DNA of 64,000 bases from Galerina marginata (taxonomy: Eukaryota; Basidiomycota; Agaricomycetes; Agaricales; Galerinaceae), in contig JAECYW010000011.1 of assembly GCA_023014335.1 (NCBI GenBank), positions 2,108,001 to 2,172,000 on the forward strand, read 5' to 3'. The position numbers and the translations under genes are program-made. Below the pieces are notes generated by a model that was not told the origin of the DNA, did no database searches, and saw only the letters and a list, made by a program, of their open reading frames with translations. Positions within the stretch are counted from its first letter, which is position 1; each line of letters begins with the position of its first letter. Shown piece by piece: positions 34,190 through 46,184 of the stretch.

Positions 34190-34605
34190 CAAGCAATCTC
34201 TGTCGTAGCCGCTGCCGCGCCGCCATGCCCTCAAGTTCACCACTGACTTCGTCATACACAGTGAGAGTGGCACTGGCGTAAGTGCATTAGTCGACGCAAC
34301 CAGCCAGCCGACACGCGAGTAAGGAAGCACGAGCGCGTAATGAACCATCGTCGCCGCGGCGGTTCACCGCTGATTGACCTCGTCATACACGGTGTGGCGT
34401 AGGTGGATTGATGTCGACCTGCTAGCCTGTAACGACACGCGAGTAAGGAAACACGAGCGCGTAACGAATCGTAGTCGCCGCGGCGGTTCACCGCTGATTG
34501 ACCTCGTCATACACGGTGAGAGTGGCACTGGCGTAGGTGGACTAGACGACACTGACGTCGACCCGCCAGTCTGTAAGGGCACGCCGGTGAGGGAGCACGA
34601 GCGTG
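34190..34605. repeat. GC-rich minisatellite, three units of about 125 bp
   Basis: Three tandem units start near 34236, 34363 and 34487 (periods 127 and 124). Each carries TTCACC-CTGA, CGTCATACAC-GTG, GGCGTA-GTG and CACGAGCG blocks. The first two unit boundaries share CGTCGCCGCGGCGG or a close variant. Open frames in the block simply mirror the repeat. It stands out as a GC-rich island next to the AT-rich block. Confidence 0.8.
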
Positions 34606-35815
34606 TATATATGGCGTATCGCAGCGTCCGAAGCAGCGTCCGGAAATGCGATGAGAAAGGCTCTAGACATTCCTATTGTACAGAAACATGAAAAAGTGCA
34701 AAAAACCATGGCATATACACTCACGAGTACCGCACCCAAAGTCTCAGGGCTTGCCAGTCGTGATCTTCAGGCGTCATACAAGCAATAGTTGAGCTTTCCG
34801 TCAGCGGGAGGGAGGTTACTGCGAAGGATTCGCGGGGTGCGACAGCAGCGACGAATGACGGATAATGGTTGAGAAGTGTTTCAAAGTCCGATCGACGTCA
34901 ATCGTCCATCTTCCCATATATATGCATTCGTCTTCATCTCCTTTACCTTTTGTGCCGTTACTTAGCACAACGAATCATCGACGGAACCTCCCCTTCCTCT
35001 CGTTTTCCTTGCATGCTCGTAGGCGGAACCATAAATCACCGTAAGACCTCCGACCACCACCACCACCTTCAGGAAACCCCGGAGAACTTGGAGGACAACC
35101 AGTACCAGCATCTCAGGCTCGTGGCTCATCGCGTACGATGATAACCAAGAGCGACGGCAACCCGCAGCGGTGACGAGGACAGACCACCGACAAGGACGAC
35201 CGGTGCCAACTGTCTACACTCGGTCAAGCAGAGCGCGACCCCGGCCGACATACGCGACGGAGCGTCGCTCCCGCAACCGGGACCGCTCACTTAAACCAAG
35301 TCTCTGGCGTCGTAATGGATCATCCAATTGTCAGGAAATACCTTGGCCACAGGCACAACAGGTGCATCGTTGATCCAGAGCATCAGAGACTCCATTCGCT
35401 TCTCCCCGCACCATCATACCTCGCCTCCATTCGCTTCTCCCCGCACAACCACATCTCGCCCGCACCATCATACCTCGCCATTCGCTTTCCAGCACAGGCC
35501 CATTCCATGCCCTTTCATGCCCTTTTGGATAAGGCACCCGGAACAAATGCGTGGCTGCATGGACGTCGTCAACGAGTTCGTCAAACGAAACAAGGTTACA
35601 CTCAAATTGCAATTGAGTGAAGGCGCTCAGGTTGGATAGGCCGTGCAGCTGAGCCAAACAAGGTGGTGTAGCCGTCTTCGCATAGGCGTGCTCGCATTGA
35701 GTCAAAATCGAGATAAGTAAGCATCTCTATCTTATTGTATTCTTATATCTTACCCGCCAGTTATGTAGAAGCGCAAAAAGCAGTAATGCCCAACTTTATA
35801 CCCTCGTGTTCTGGT
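34606..35815. other. Spacer with short tandem repeats, no gene recognised
   Basis: Arg/Ser/Pro-rich open frames (35170-35373, 35315-35639) have no motif. They follow low-complexity sequence, including a short tandem repeat built on CATTCGCTTCTCCCCGCAC at about 35393-35490. Confidence 0.45.
35393..35490. repeat. Short tandem repeat, roughly 30-36 bp units
   Basis: Blocks containing CATTCGCTTCTCCCCGCAC and CACCATCATACCTCGCC recur about three times in imperfect tandem. Confidence 0.6.
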
Positions 35816-36290
35816 ATTGAATTCGGGAAATTCGACACCGTTCGAATAAGACACCAAGTCGATGAAAGCTCGGAGGGTCTCGATTCCGTCGTAGCCTGGC
35901 ATATGATTCGGGAAATCTGAAATCGTCCAAATCAGGCACAAATGCCCTAAGTCTTAAGTGGGTCCCAAAATTCTGGACATTCGAAATATTAATCGTCCGA
36001 ATCAGACACCAGTTGTCTATATTTTAGAGGTGCCAATTTGACGTCCTAAGGCGGCGGAAAATTAATATCGGCGAGTCAGACACAAATCGTTCAAATTTCG
36101 AAGGTCACAATTCGACGTGGTAGGGTGGATGCAATGGTAGGGTGGATTCAATTCGGGAATCCGAGATATTAATCGTCCGAGTCAGACACAAATCTTTTAG
36201 ATTTTGGAGGGTCTCGCATTGAATTAGGGGGAATTAGCCACCACCGGTCAAATCGGAGGGATTCCATTCGATATTCCAGGTTGGGTCGCT
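35816..36290. repeat. Satellite-like repeat locus 1 (about 85-bp units)
   Basis: About five degenerate units. Each carries a version of TTCGGGAAATTCGAAATATT, then CGTCCGAATCAGACAC, then GGAGGGTCTCGATTCGACGT. The same units recur at 37125-37550 and 60838-61080. There is no coding capacity. Confidence 0.75.
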
Positions 36291-36359
36291 GATAGTGTTG
36301 AAGGTCTTTTGAAGGTTTAGGTACATTAATATTCATTTCTTTGGAAACTCGTCGAATAG

Positions 36360-36735
36360 TGATTTCAGGTTTCTTTCAGCCAGCGACCGTAGCTGCAAGA
36401 CTAGTTGAAACCTAGGATAAATTTCAGCAACTACCGTGGTGCGTTTCAGTTCAGTGTCTTCGTTTTGGAGACTCGCTGTGTACTAATTTGTCGCGTCACC
36501 GCCTTTGCTTGGTCAGTGCTAGCCGTCGTCAAGCTGTCCAAGCTGTCCTCTTCCGTCATCGAGTCATTGAGCTTTTTTATTCTCACTATACTAAGAAATT
36601 ACATATGTACTTTCAGCTAGTTTTTCTGGCCTTGACCGGCCTTGATTTTGGCAAGTAAGCTAATGGGCGTACATATTCATCTTCTGCTGGCATAAATAAC
36701 TATTGACTCATTTCCTCTAGCAGAAACAGCCAATC
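36360..36735. repeat. Direct duplication, copy 1
   Basis: Matches 37555-37905 with shared blocks such as GTAGCTGCAAG, AGGATAAATTTCA, TTCGTTTTGGAGAC, GTACTAATTTGTCGC and CTGCCTTTGCTTG or a close variant, ending near CAGAAACAGC. Each copy follows a locus of the 85-bp repeat, so repeat plus flank were duplicated together. The open frame inside (36405-36620) is not recognisable. Confidence 0.65.
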
Positions 36736-37124
36736 TCACGGCATATGAGTTCGCGCTTTATTCATTGTCTGCGGGGACCTGTCGTGTGCAGACGGTCGGG
36801 ACAACTCTCGTGTATCTTTTCAGTGTCTTGAGGACGCTTGATTTTGCGAGCGGAACCTCCGGACTCCAGAGTACGCACGCGGACGGAAATGGACCGGCGC
36901 GCTAGATTCGTCTGCCGAACGACTGCGAGTTGACTTTCGTCTAGCCAGCAGTGTGTTTATTGACAGAATAACGAATACGCGATATTGATATTTGGGTCGG
37001 CTTACAGGTGGGGGTTATTGGCACCTGTGCTTCATGATCATCGTGCGTTACTTGCTTTACCTTGCCGTCTGGTGTATTTAAATCGGGAAATGTCTACGGA
37101 TAAATTGTCATACCCCCGTGTTCT
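36736..37124. other. Spacer between the two duplicated segments
   Basis: No gene or repeat recognised. Confidence 0.4.
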
Positions 37125-37550
37125 GGTATTCAATTCGGGAAATTCAAATAATGAAAGTTCGGAGGGTCTCGATTTGACGTCGTAGGCTGGCATTCAATTC
37201 CGGAATCTGAAATCGTCCAAATTTAAAACAAATCGCATACATTTTGGTGGGTGCTAAATCTGGATATTCGAAATAGTAATCGTCCGAATCAGACACCAGT
37301 CTCTAAATTTTAGAGTCTCGATTCGACATCCGTAGGCATCATCTATTCGGAAAAATTAATATCGTCGAGTCAATTTCAAGTCTCAGGTGGCCTTCAATAC
37401 GAATTCGGGAAATTCGAAATATTAATCGTCCGAATCAGACAAGAATTCGAATCGTTTGGATTTTGAATTTGACGACATTTCATTCGGGAAAATTGAAATC
37501 GTCCGAATCAGACACAGATCGTTCAAATATTAGGAGGGATTCCAAGGTCT
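37125..37550. repeat. Satellite-like repeat locus 2 (about 85-bp units)
   Basis: The same degenerate unit as locus 1, colinear with it (GTCGTAGGCTGGCATTCAAT, CGTCCGAATCAGACAC, AAATTTTAGAG and so on). At least five unit cores are visible. Confidence 0.75.
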
Positions 37551-37554
37551 CGTT

Positions 37555-37905
37555 TCATTTCATCGAGCTTTCTTGCAGCCGGCGAGCGTAGCTGCAAGGA
37601 AAGAGTCAACTCAGGATAAATTTCAACAACTACGGCCGTTTGAATTCAGTATGTTCGTTTTGGAGACAGGTGTACTAATTTGTCGCCATATTCGGTCATT
37701 TCTCAACCCACTAAGTACACGTCACTGCCTTTGCTTGACGTTGACCGGGGTCAGTGCTGATATCCTTGAACTTTTTAGGCACGCTCACCATACTAAGAAA
37801 TTATCCCTGTGTCAGTTGGTTTTCCTGGACTCGACCGGCATTGATTTCGGTAAGTAAGTAAGTTCGCCCAAAGTTACTATTGTGTCGTTCTTCCAGCAGA
37901 AACAG
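37555..37905. repeat. Direct duplication, copy 2
   Basis: Partner of 36360-36735. It contains an open frame (37573-37857) with no recognisable motif. Confidence 0.65.
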
Positions 37906-40379
37906 CAGGGAAGTCGAATCGGTCGCCCATCTGGTCTTCTAGCAGCAGCAAAGTTGACTTTAACGGTCCTCAAAAGCCGACATTTGCTGGATATCGATCC
38001 CTCACGCCCCACTTGGATATGAAGCCCGGACCTCCGGTGTACTGCACCAAGGTCCTGTTTCTGCACTTATGGCATACAGGATTTTTTTTTGGAAACGTTT
38101 TCGTTTCTGGTATCACTCGTATGTTTCGTTTCGCTTCTGTCTCAGTTCGGTACTCAGTGCTATTTTCATGCTGTCTGTATGGGCATACCATCCAAACGTA
38201 ATGCTTCAATGCTTCAAAGCGACCTCGCGCGTGGTTTTGCGGGCAGTGTGGCTTTCTGGATTGGAGTATGCGGCCTGGTAGGGGTCAAGCTAGGTCAAAT
38301 GATTGACCCACTCAAATAGTCATCCGCCTCGATTACATAGCTATAGATAACTCTAGATCTACGCCCGTGCACGAATTCTGTGACGCCGACCGACATTCCG
38401 CGATTCTGCACTTTTGGCGAATCTCAAGCTTCTGATATATTTGGTCAATTCTCTTGTGTTTTGCGGCTCTGACTTCAGGCTTGAAACGACCATGCCGTTC
38501 GCCTGATATTACGCAGCCCTCTTCCATCTGGAGAGATTGGTTCAAAGTCGGCAAAAAAGCCTTGAATCAGAAAGATGAAACTTACTTTCTTCTCCATGGG
38601 TGGGCCACCTATGTTTGAAGTTGGAGCAGAACCTCATCGATTAGGGAGTAAGTAACAAAGTGCATCGGCATGTTTCTTTTTGAACAAAGCGCCTGGACCG
38701 GAGGCTGAGCTAGTTAACGTTCACGTTTTCTTATATAGTTCTTTCCAGTACGTCCCATCCTTTTATTCATTAAACCCGCCGAGTATAAGTTCGGCTTCTG
38801 GTTTGGAAGGCTTTGAGCATCAAAAATCATGCATTTGAGCTGACAGTGGTGGATGATGTTCCGTGATATAACCTCCAGCGGCCAGGTCAACTCGGCCTTG
38901 TCGGAAAGATTTTTAGTACTGCGTTAAATTACCGTATAACCTACAGGACGTGTTCATTGCCCCCTGTCGACCTTGACATCGGACCTTGACATCGGACTGG
39001 AAGGGATGCTCAGCTGCGGGGACTTTAGCAACTTCATTATACTGACCATAGATTTAGGCAGTAGACTAGTACCAACTTTTGATGCTCTCCGTGGCTGGAT
39101 CGACGACAAGTATTGAGGCAAAACATGGTTAAGTATATGCACCGGAAAGATTAGAAGTGAATTCTTTTAGTTTCTTTACAGAATCGAGTTCAAAAAGACG
39201 TACAGAGTTAGACGGTCTTCATGGGTAGGAATGTAGACGAATCTCCTCCGACAAAAATCCGATTCTGAGAGATTCTGAGTTGCGATTACAATTATTCTTG
39301 TTCCAAATTCGATTTTAGAACGTTCGTCCCATGAATCGCCCATAATCGTTTACTCCGAGTTTACTCTGACTAGTACTGTTCCCAAGTTATGCTTCGGTGG
39401 CGAAAAACGATTCCGAAGTCCTACTAGCAATTGTCAGCTCTCAGCGCTATGCAGTTTCCGAGGGCGAGTCTTTTCGTTCTCGACAGAATCGACACGATGA
39501 GGGAATTGCCTTGCCGTGAAGTAAATCGCTTGGTGCATGGCGGCATGAAGATTGCATGGGATTTACTAAGATTTTGCGAAATCAGCCAAAGTCGGCAGCC
39601 CGACTTTGGCTGATTTCGGTTGATTTGGCGAATCACGTGATGTCGATCAGACTCGGTCCGTCTGGCTGGGCGGCCTACGTTGTACCTTTAACCACTCTTG
39701 TCTCATGTTTACCAACCCACGTCAGCTCCACCACTCCTTAGAGCTGATATTCCATACCCCCGTGCACGCATGAGGACAGTCCCTGTTTGGGATTTGACGT
39801 AAGGATTTGACGCAGAGAAATCCGGGTCTGTGTCCTCGTCCGCATGGCATGGTTTGCGAACAAAAAGTACGAAATCTGTGTCGACGTGCGTATGATTTGC
39901 AAATGCTAATGCCAAAGAACAGACACTGCAGAGTCCGGATCTGTTGCACTTAAACGCACGCGCCAATGACGCTCTCCACAGACGATTATGTGACCTCGGT
40001 CTGGTTTTTATATTGGAAGTGAGACTATGATTATGGGATTCACTCCTGTGAGTACGTCGTCTGACTCATCGACATATCTGCCCGAGCTTACTGTAGTTTG
40101 ATCGCGGCAGCACAGATGGCCTCGGATGGCGAAGAGTGGACGAGCCCGTGGACGCAGCCGTTGAAATCGCCCAAATGTTGGCTTGTTACTTTACTCATTC
40201 AGGCTGCGGAGGTGGTTCGAGATGCTATTCTGTAGGTTTCCATGCTTCACCCACGATTCTAACTTTTTGCTCATTTTGATAGCACGGAGCCTCAGCCAGC
40301 GTTCTATCAGTCCTACGAATATTTACGAGGACAATGACTGGGTGTCATCAAGATCAATACTCTTGTTGCCGACAGGCTG
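37906..40379. other. Gene-poor spacer
   Basis: Only short frames without motifs on either strand (for example 38013-38201, 38333-38554 minus, 39709-39966 minus). A perfect inverted repeat at 39577-39618 is listed separately. Confidence 0.4.
39577..39618. repeat. Perfect 19-bp inverted repeat with 4-nt loop
   Basis: CGAAATCAGCCAAAGTCGG, loop CAGC, then the exact reverse complement. Perfect arms of this length inside otherwise decayed sequence suggest recent origin or selection. It could be a cruciform, a hairpin RNA, or the tip of a foldback element. Confidence 0.85.
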
Positions 40380-42130
40380 GAAAAAGACAGTCTAGAACGG
40401 ACTATTCACCCTCGTCATCTTCCAATGCTGGTGAAATTTAAACCATCGCTCAACTACAACAATGGAGGGTATCTGTACAACAAAAGTGCGTTTTATTGCC
40501 TTGCTATTCTATGAGTAATTTCAGTGTTGACGCTTTCAATCGTGTAGGCCACGCTATGCGGTTCAAAGACTCTCAAGAACAAGAAGTCTACCCTCGCGAA
40601 AATACCAACGCATGGAATGTCGAACTTGTTTACGCCGGGCTGGATGTTCTCGGAGCCACGCCATGGGTAGTAACCAGGGTCATCTTCGATATCGTCATGG
40701 CCGTGTGGAACTTTGGAGAGCAGATGGGCAAGATCCCGCATGCCGTGTTCGATCCAACCCAAGCTTGTAATTCCAGAAGGCGCAGACACGGATCTGCAGG
40801 CTCGGAGCAAGACGCGTGTACCAAGGAGATATTTAGAGAGATGGACGGGTTTCTGTCGCTTATGAGCGTCCTGTCTTCCTTCAGTTCGCCCATTCCCGTT
40901 CCCGTTCCCGCTCGAGCAACGACGCAACCGCAGATCCATGTTCGTACCCCGACACTACACCGAGTCACTATGTTGTGCGACAGAGGGCTGGGGTTGGGGC
41001 GAAGGGGAATAATCACTCGGATGGGCGTAGTGTGAATTATAAGATTGAGATTACTCGAGCTGTGCGTACTTTAATTTTCATTTTGACATTGGTGCTGATT
41101 CGCTTCAGTTTCTAGACGACACCTTCTTCCTACCGCATAACCTGGACTTCTGAAGGACGCGCCTATCCCATCCCACCACATCTGAACCACATGGGCGGCG
41201 ATCTGTCTCGTGGACGTATTCGGCGAATTCCATTATAAGGAATTTTTTGCTGATTTTTGGAGAGTCCGACCACTGAGTGTTCGTGGCTTCCGGTGGCTCA
41301 AGATTCACGCGGCGAATTTGTACGGTTACGATAAAGCCAACTTCGACGACAGGGTAGAATGGGTCGAGGAGCATCTTGACCCTGTTTTAGAGTTTGCGAA
41401 TAAGTGTGTGATTTCCGGCAGATCTACCTTTGAATTCATTAGTGACCTACCTCTAGGGCTCCCGAGACGACCCATGGCAATTCCTTGCTACCTGCATGGA
41501 GATCAGGAACGCAGTCCAGCTCGACGATCCCATGCAGTATTCCTCAGCCCTGCCTATCCATCAGGACAGCGCTTACAACGGGCTGCAGCACTACGCCGCG
41601 CTCGGCGGCGATGTCCAAGGTGCCCAGCAGGTCAACTTGGCTGCGGCTGACGAGCCCTCCGATGTGCATACGCACATCAGCTCCAAGGTTCAGCAGATTG
41701 TCAGCGAGAAGGCGGAGGCGGGTGTGGAGCTTGCTGAGCTGTTGAATGGGAAGATTTCGAGGGATGTCGTCAAACAGACTGTCAGTCTTTTTCTGGTGGA
41801 GGGTAAAATGGGGGATACTGATATTTTTTTTCGTAGGTTATGACTACTGTTTACGGTTGTCAATTTCATCGGTTCTCGAGACCAGGAATGACGCCTCTGT
41901 CCAGGCTTGCGTCATCCTGTAAGCGGAGGCGGGTGTGGACCTTGCTCAGCTGCTCAATGGGAAAATCTCGAGGAATGTCGTCAGACAGGCTGTCAGTGTT
42001 TTTCCGGCGGAGGGTAAAATGGGATATTGATATTTTGTTTTCATAGGTTATGACGACTGTTTACGGTGTCACTTTCATCGGCGCTCGAGATCAGGAATGT
42101 CGCCTCTGTCCAAGTCTGCGTCATCCTGTT
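40380..42130 (+). pseudogene. Decayed partial copy of mitochondrial RNA polymerase (RPO41-like)
   Basis: T7-type single-subunit RNA polymerase fragment. Readable pieces in order: HPRHLPMLVKFKP, NNGGYLYNKS, AMRFKDSQEQEVY, NVELVYAGLDVLGATPW, FLDDTFFLPHNLDF followed by a stop and frameshift where the family has RGRAY, YPIPPHLNHMG, GFRWLKIHAANLYGYDKANF, motif A as HQDSAYNGLQHYAALGGD (catalytic D kept, usual G changed to S), QQVNLAAADEPSDVH, and motif B VVKQTV|MTTVYGVTFIG. Motif C (HDS) is absent and the copy stops after motif B. Exon-intron borders survive, so it derives from genomic DNA rather than a processed transcript. A functional RPO41 must lie elsewhere. Confidence 0.8.
41712..42129 (+). 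repeat. Internal tandem duplication of an RPO41 exon-intron-exon segment
   Basis: Unit 1 (41712-41922) and unit 2 (41923-42129) both run from GCGGAGGCGGGTGTGGA through the intron (GTCAGT...TAG) and the MTTVYG exon to GCGTCATCCTGT. The first copy has a one-base shift in VYGCQF where the second keeps VYGVTF. Confidence 0.85.
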
Positions 42131-44159
42131 CATCTTGTTGATGCTCTGAGGACCTGGTCGCGGCAGCGGATGCGCAATGTTTAGGTCGATCATGGGGTAA
42201 AACTCATTTACTTACTTGTTCCATTATATCTCACCAAGGATTATCCAGTTCTGTTTGCGTAACGTGAACTGGTCTCCTCGTCATATTTAAATGTTCTGTA
42301 TCTCAAGTCCAGTCGCCCACTTTAACACTGCCACGTTGTGGATATCCAAATTGGAAACCTCGTCTGGAGAAAGTCACTCGAATTTGCAACCAATCGTTCA
42401 TGCATTCATTGAAAATGTTTTGATGTTGACCGCCCGAGTTTGGGGAATTTCAAGAATTGTCGACGAGTTGAATATAGTTTGCGGGCATTTCTATGCATTT
42501 CTATTTTTATCCGATAGCAAGCAAGGCAAGATATTTTCTCTGAGAGCTCATTCAGTACTGATCTGTTGGCTGATTAGGCCACAAGTATTCCGCGAGATTG
42601 CTCTGCTGAAGCCTTGGGTGAGGTCCACAAGGTTGACTAGATGGCATTTTGAAGTATATTCATTTTGTCAATAACCCGTCGAGTGCTGATCTGTTGTCCG
42701 CGTTTGTAGTCACGAGTCCCTTGACTAACTGACTGTAACATCAACGTCTCTAAAGCCTGCATAAAGTCAGCGAATGATATTTCGCGGAAATGGTATTTTG
42801 ATGATCTCTTCAAGCGCAGGTAAGTCGTACATTTTTAGAGTATGCAGAATTTCTCTGCTCTTTTGCCTTGGTTGGCTTTCCTTCTTCTCTTCTTCCTTTT
42901 CTATTCGTTTCGTTTTCTCCTGTGGTTCCTCTTCTACCCGTTCTCTTCTACCCGTTCAGGAAGAGATCGTCGTTTTATGGCTGTCGATGCATTTTCGACG
43001 TTTTGGCGTATTGAGTATTTCATATTTTGGACGATGTTTCTTTTTGGGTTTTCTCTTTGCTTTCGTTTGTTGGTCGTCGTGATGTGGGATGCGCGTATGA
43101 AGGATGACCAGCAGGATGAGCATGACCAGCAGGTGCAGGAGGTGCACCAGGCGTTGGCTGACGTGGCTCTGCTTCTGCCATTCTGTCGGGAGGGTCTCTT
43201 GACGTTTTTTCTACTTTGTTTTTTCCTTGCTTTTTCGTATTCGTATTCGTTTTCTTTTCCTGTCCCGTCCTTCTATCCCTTAACCTGGATGGACTTTAGA
43301 TAGACTCTGGATGAGGACGAGGAGGACGTGCTTCGTTTTCGCTTTTGCTGTGCTTTCGACGTTTTTATGCGTTTTATGTGTTTAGCGGGTTTTTATTTTT
43401 TCTCCGTCATGGTTGATGATGACGATGTCGATTAGCAATGGAAGCTGATCATGAGAGGCATGCTCGCAGGCCGGGATGGGCAATTGTTATCGTTCGGGTT
43501 TGATTTGTTTTTGTTTGGTTGGGAGATTATTGTTCTGTTCTGGGTTTACTCGCCTTTCTCTTTCCTTCTGCTTCCTTCTTTTTAATTCGGTGGCTGGGTT
43601 TGGTGGTTCTGCTCGTTTGCTTGTCATTGGTTTTCTATTTGAGGAGACGGACGCTGGTTCACTCATTTTAGCTGTTGGTGGTGTTTGTGAGTAATCTTTG
43701 GTGTTGGTTCTTTCTCGTCGATCTGCTGTTATCGATCATGGGCGATGACGACGACGACTACAGGAGGACCACGACGAAGAGAACTTTGGGTTGTTGGAAT
43801 TGACTCTTCGAGTGATGGTGGCGAGCTGGATTTTGTGTCTTTTTGGTGTTTTAGGCATTTGGGTTGTTTGCAGGCGATGTTTTGGGTTGATTTAAATTAT
43901 CCTGCTCCTGCTTCTGTGCCCGTTGTCTGCCACGATGATGACGAGCAGCAGGAAGAGAATGTGTGAGGGGCTGTGTTGAAGTTTTAAAGTCTGGTGTTAC
44001 TGGTCACTTGGCTTCGTAATTTTGACTGTCTTTTATTACTTTTCTTTCGGTTCTTTCGTTCTTTCCGCATTTTTGTTTTCCATTGCTCTGCCCTATGCTA
44101 CTCGTCATCTTTGTGCTGGTCCTGATGATCTTTCTTCTTATCATCAGGTCCAGGACGCG
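42131..44159. other. Gene-poor, T-rich stretch
   Basis: Long open frames (42774-43303) are hydrophobic products of T-rich low-complexity sequence. I see no motif, and no splice chain that I would defend. Confidence 0.4.
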
Positions 44160-44773
44160 ACTCTAAAGCAAATTTGAAGACGATCAACTCATCATCTTTT
44201 GGTGCCAGTGATGATGCTATGGGCAGTGGCGAAACAGTACCAACAACGACGGCTACTCATAATAATTTTGTTCAACCTACATACGGTACGTTTTTATCTA
44301 CCCCGTATCGTCTATATTTGCTAACTGATCTTCCTATTTTCACAGCTCCTGCTCCTGCTCCTCAAGACAACCTCTTCCTCTTGCAACTGCTCATCAAAAC
44401 TCTCGTACATAGCCCATACCAAAACCTCCGCCCACGTTCAGTCTGCCTCCTCGTCATCGACTGCAGTTCGTCTACTTCTACTGTTACACCTGCTGAGATC
44501 CAGAGAGGCAAGGAGAGGGTGCGGTTGTCGATTCCTTTGGTGGATGGAGCGGAATTGGTTGTGGAGGGGTTAGAAGGTTCGACCTCGGGGTCCACGGCAG
44601 AACAGCCAACGTCGTCATTATCTTCAGCTAATACTTCAACGACAACTTCAACGAAAACCGCGACTTCTCGACCTCCTGCATCTTCTACCGCAACTTCGCC
44701 CAACAGTGATTCAGGAGATATCGAAACGCTAATACCGCCCATCTCGCTCGTGATGCAGGGTGCAAGGCAGTAA
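44160..44773 (+). CDS. Hypothetical low-complexity protein, possible spliced gene
   Basis: I do not recognise it. One good intron (44286-44345, GTACGT...TTCACAG) joins NNFVQPTY to an exon starting APAPAPQDNLFLLQLLIKTL and containing QNLRPRSVCLLVIDCSSS. A long Ser/Thr-rich tail follows, ending MQGARQ. The 5' end is not defined. Composition is skewed to Ser, Thr and Pro. It may be a real orphan, a gene remnant or chance. Confidence 0.3.
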
Positions 44774-46184
44774 CAGCAGAAAACTTCGACTTCGTCAGAA
44801 TCGTGGTGGGATTGTGTTAGGTGGACTCCATCGTCGTTATCGTCGACTACGGCTCCGCCTGCTGCTGCTGCGGACGTTAACGCTGACGAGGCCCAGACGA
44901 AGAAGCTTACGGAAGTGCTGAAGGATACAGATGGGGTTGAGCAGGTGCTGGTCGCGGAGGGTGCTGATACCTCTGCGACTGGTTCTGGTTTCGCTTCCGC
45001 CGCCGTGGTGCCTGAGGAGGATCACGATCGTGTTCGAGTGGGATTGGCAACCAGTAGCCTGACAACAGAGCCGACGACGATGACGACGACCACGACCACT
45101 ACAGAGAAGTGCAGAGACCACAGGGACGATGGCTGCGGGTTCGACCGGGATGACAGCCACGTCGACTTGGTTGGATCCGTGGTCTTGGTATTATTCTTTG
45201 ACTTCAACCACCACCAAAAGAATATCAGAGCCCGAGGCTACGATGCCCAAGAGATCAACCTACAGATGCACCGAGTGAGACCAAGGATCGATTCCTCATC
45301 GTTGGCACTAGCACCTACGTCGAGTTATGGAATGCATCCCTTTGCTTCACTTCGGAATGTCGTTAACATTAGATTTCCAACGACTACTCTTGAATCTCAG
45401 CGTCTCCCTGTCTAGGATACCGCTCTGGTGATTCAGGCCAAGGTTCGTTTGATTTTGATTTTTCCCGAAATCTGCGCTGACTTCTCTCTTCAGCTTCGAT
45501 TGCATCTACGTCAATTTCGACCAGAACGCCGTGAACTCGATCTATGTTAACATTCAAATTTGGCTTCGCGATTCTTTTTGAAACTTTTGTACGTTCAAGT
45601 TTTATGTCTCCAAACCGTCAAGTTTTCATGCGTGATCTCTTCAGCTTGCTATGGACCTGTTACTAGACCTTCTCTGTTTTGGTTTTCAGGGAAGGGTAAC
45701 AACGACATTTGCCGCCTTGTTTGCGGACAATCTTTTTTGTGGTCAAACCTTTGAGGTCTAGAACACGTCTCTCTTACGATGGCTATAGCTTGCGGGTGGA
45801 CGGGTGGTGTAGTGAAGAGAGGAATATCTAATGTAAGTAAATTTTGGTCGATTTTTTAACTTTGCTTTCGGCTTTTCTGACATGCTTTTTACAGATCTTG
45901 CATCGTTTGCAGTACTCTATTTGTCTAGAGCTCCATGATACCGCTTGGTGTGCCTCATGATCATCTTCTTATTCCGCACGATTTGTTAGATTTGTTAGGA
46001 TCGTTATATTATGCATACGGGAAAACTGAAAAGACTTGTCGTTCTAAGGGCCTTAGGAAGTAAAATTTCAGACAAAATTGCCATGTACGCCATTGTAATG
46101 CTGACACCTACGTATACGGATTTCCGATTTTATTTTACATAGAGTTCGAAGAACTGGTCGCTTGAAGCCTCTGCGTCTACCGAA
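44774..46184. other. Low-complexity stretch without a supported gene
   Basis: Contains GAC/ACG-rich simple sequence near 45070-45110 and an open frame 44915-45415 that mirrors it. No motif recognised. Confidence 0.4.

Noticed and set aside
34127..34739. Arg-rich open frames inside the minisatellite
   Set aside because: They repeat with the DNA unit on both strands and have no independent support.
42774..43303. Hydrophobic open frames that look like membrane proteins
   Set aside because: They arise from T-rich low-complexity sequence; no defined start, splice sites or family.
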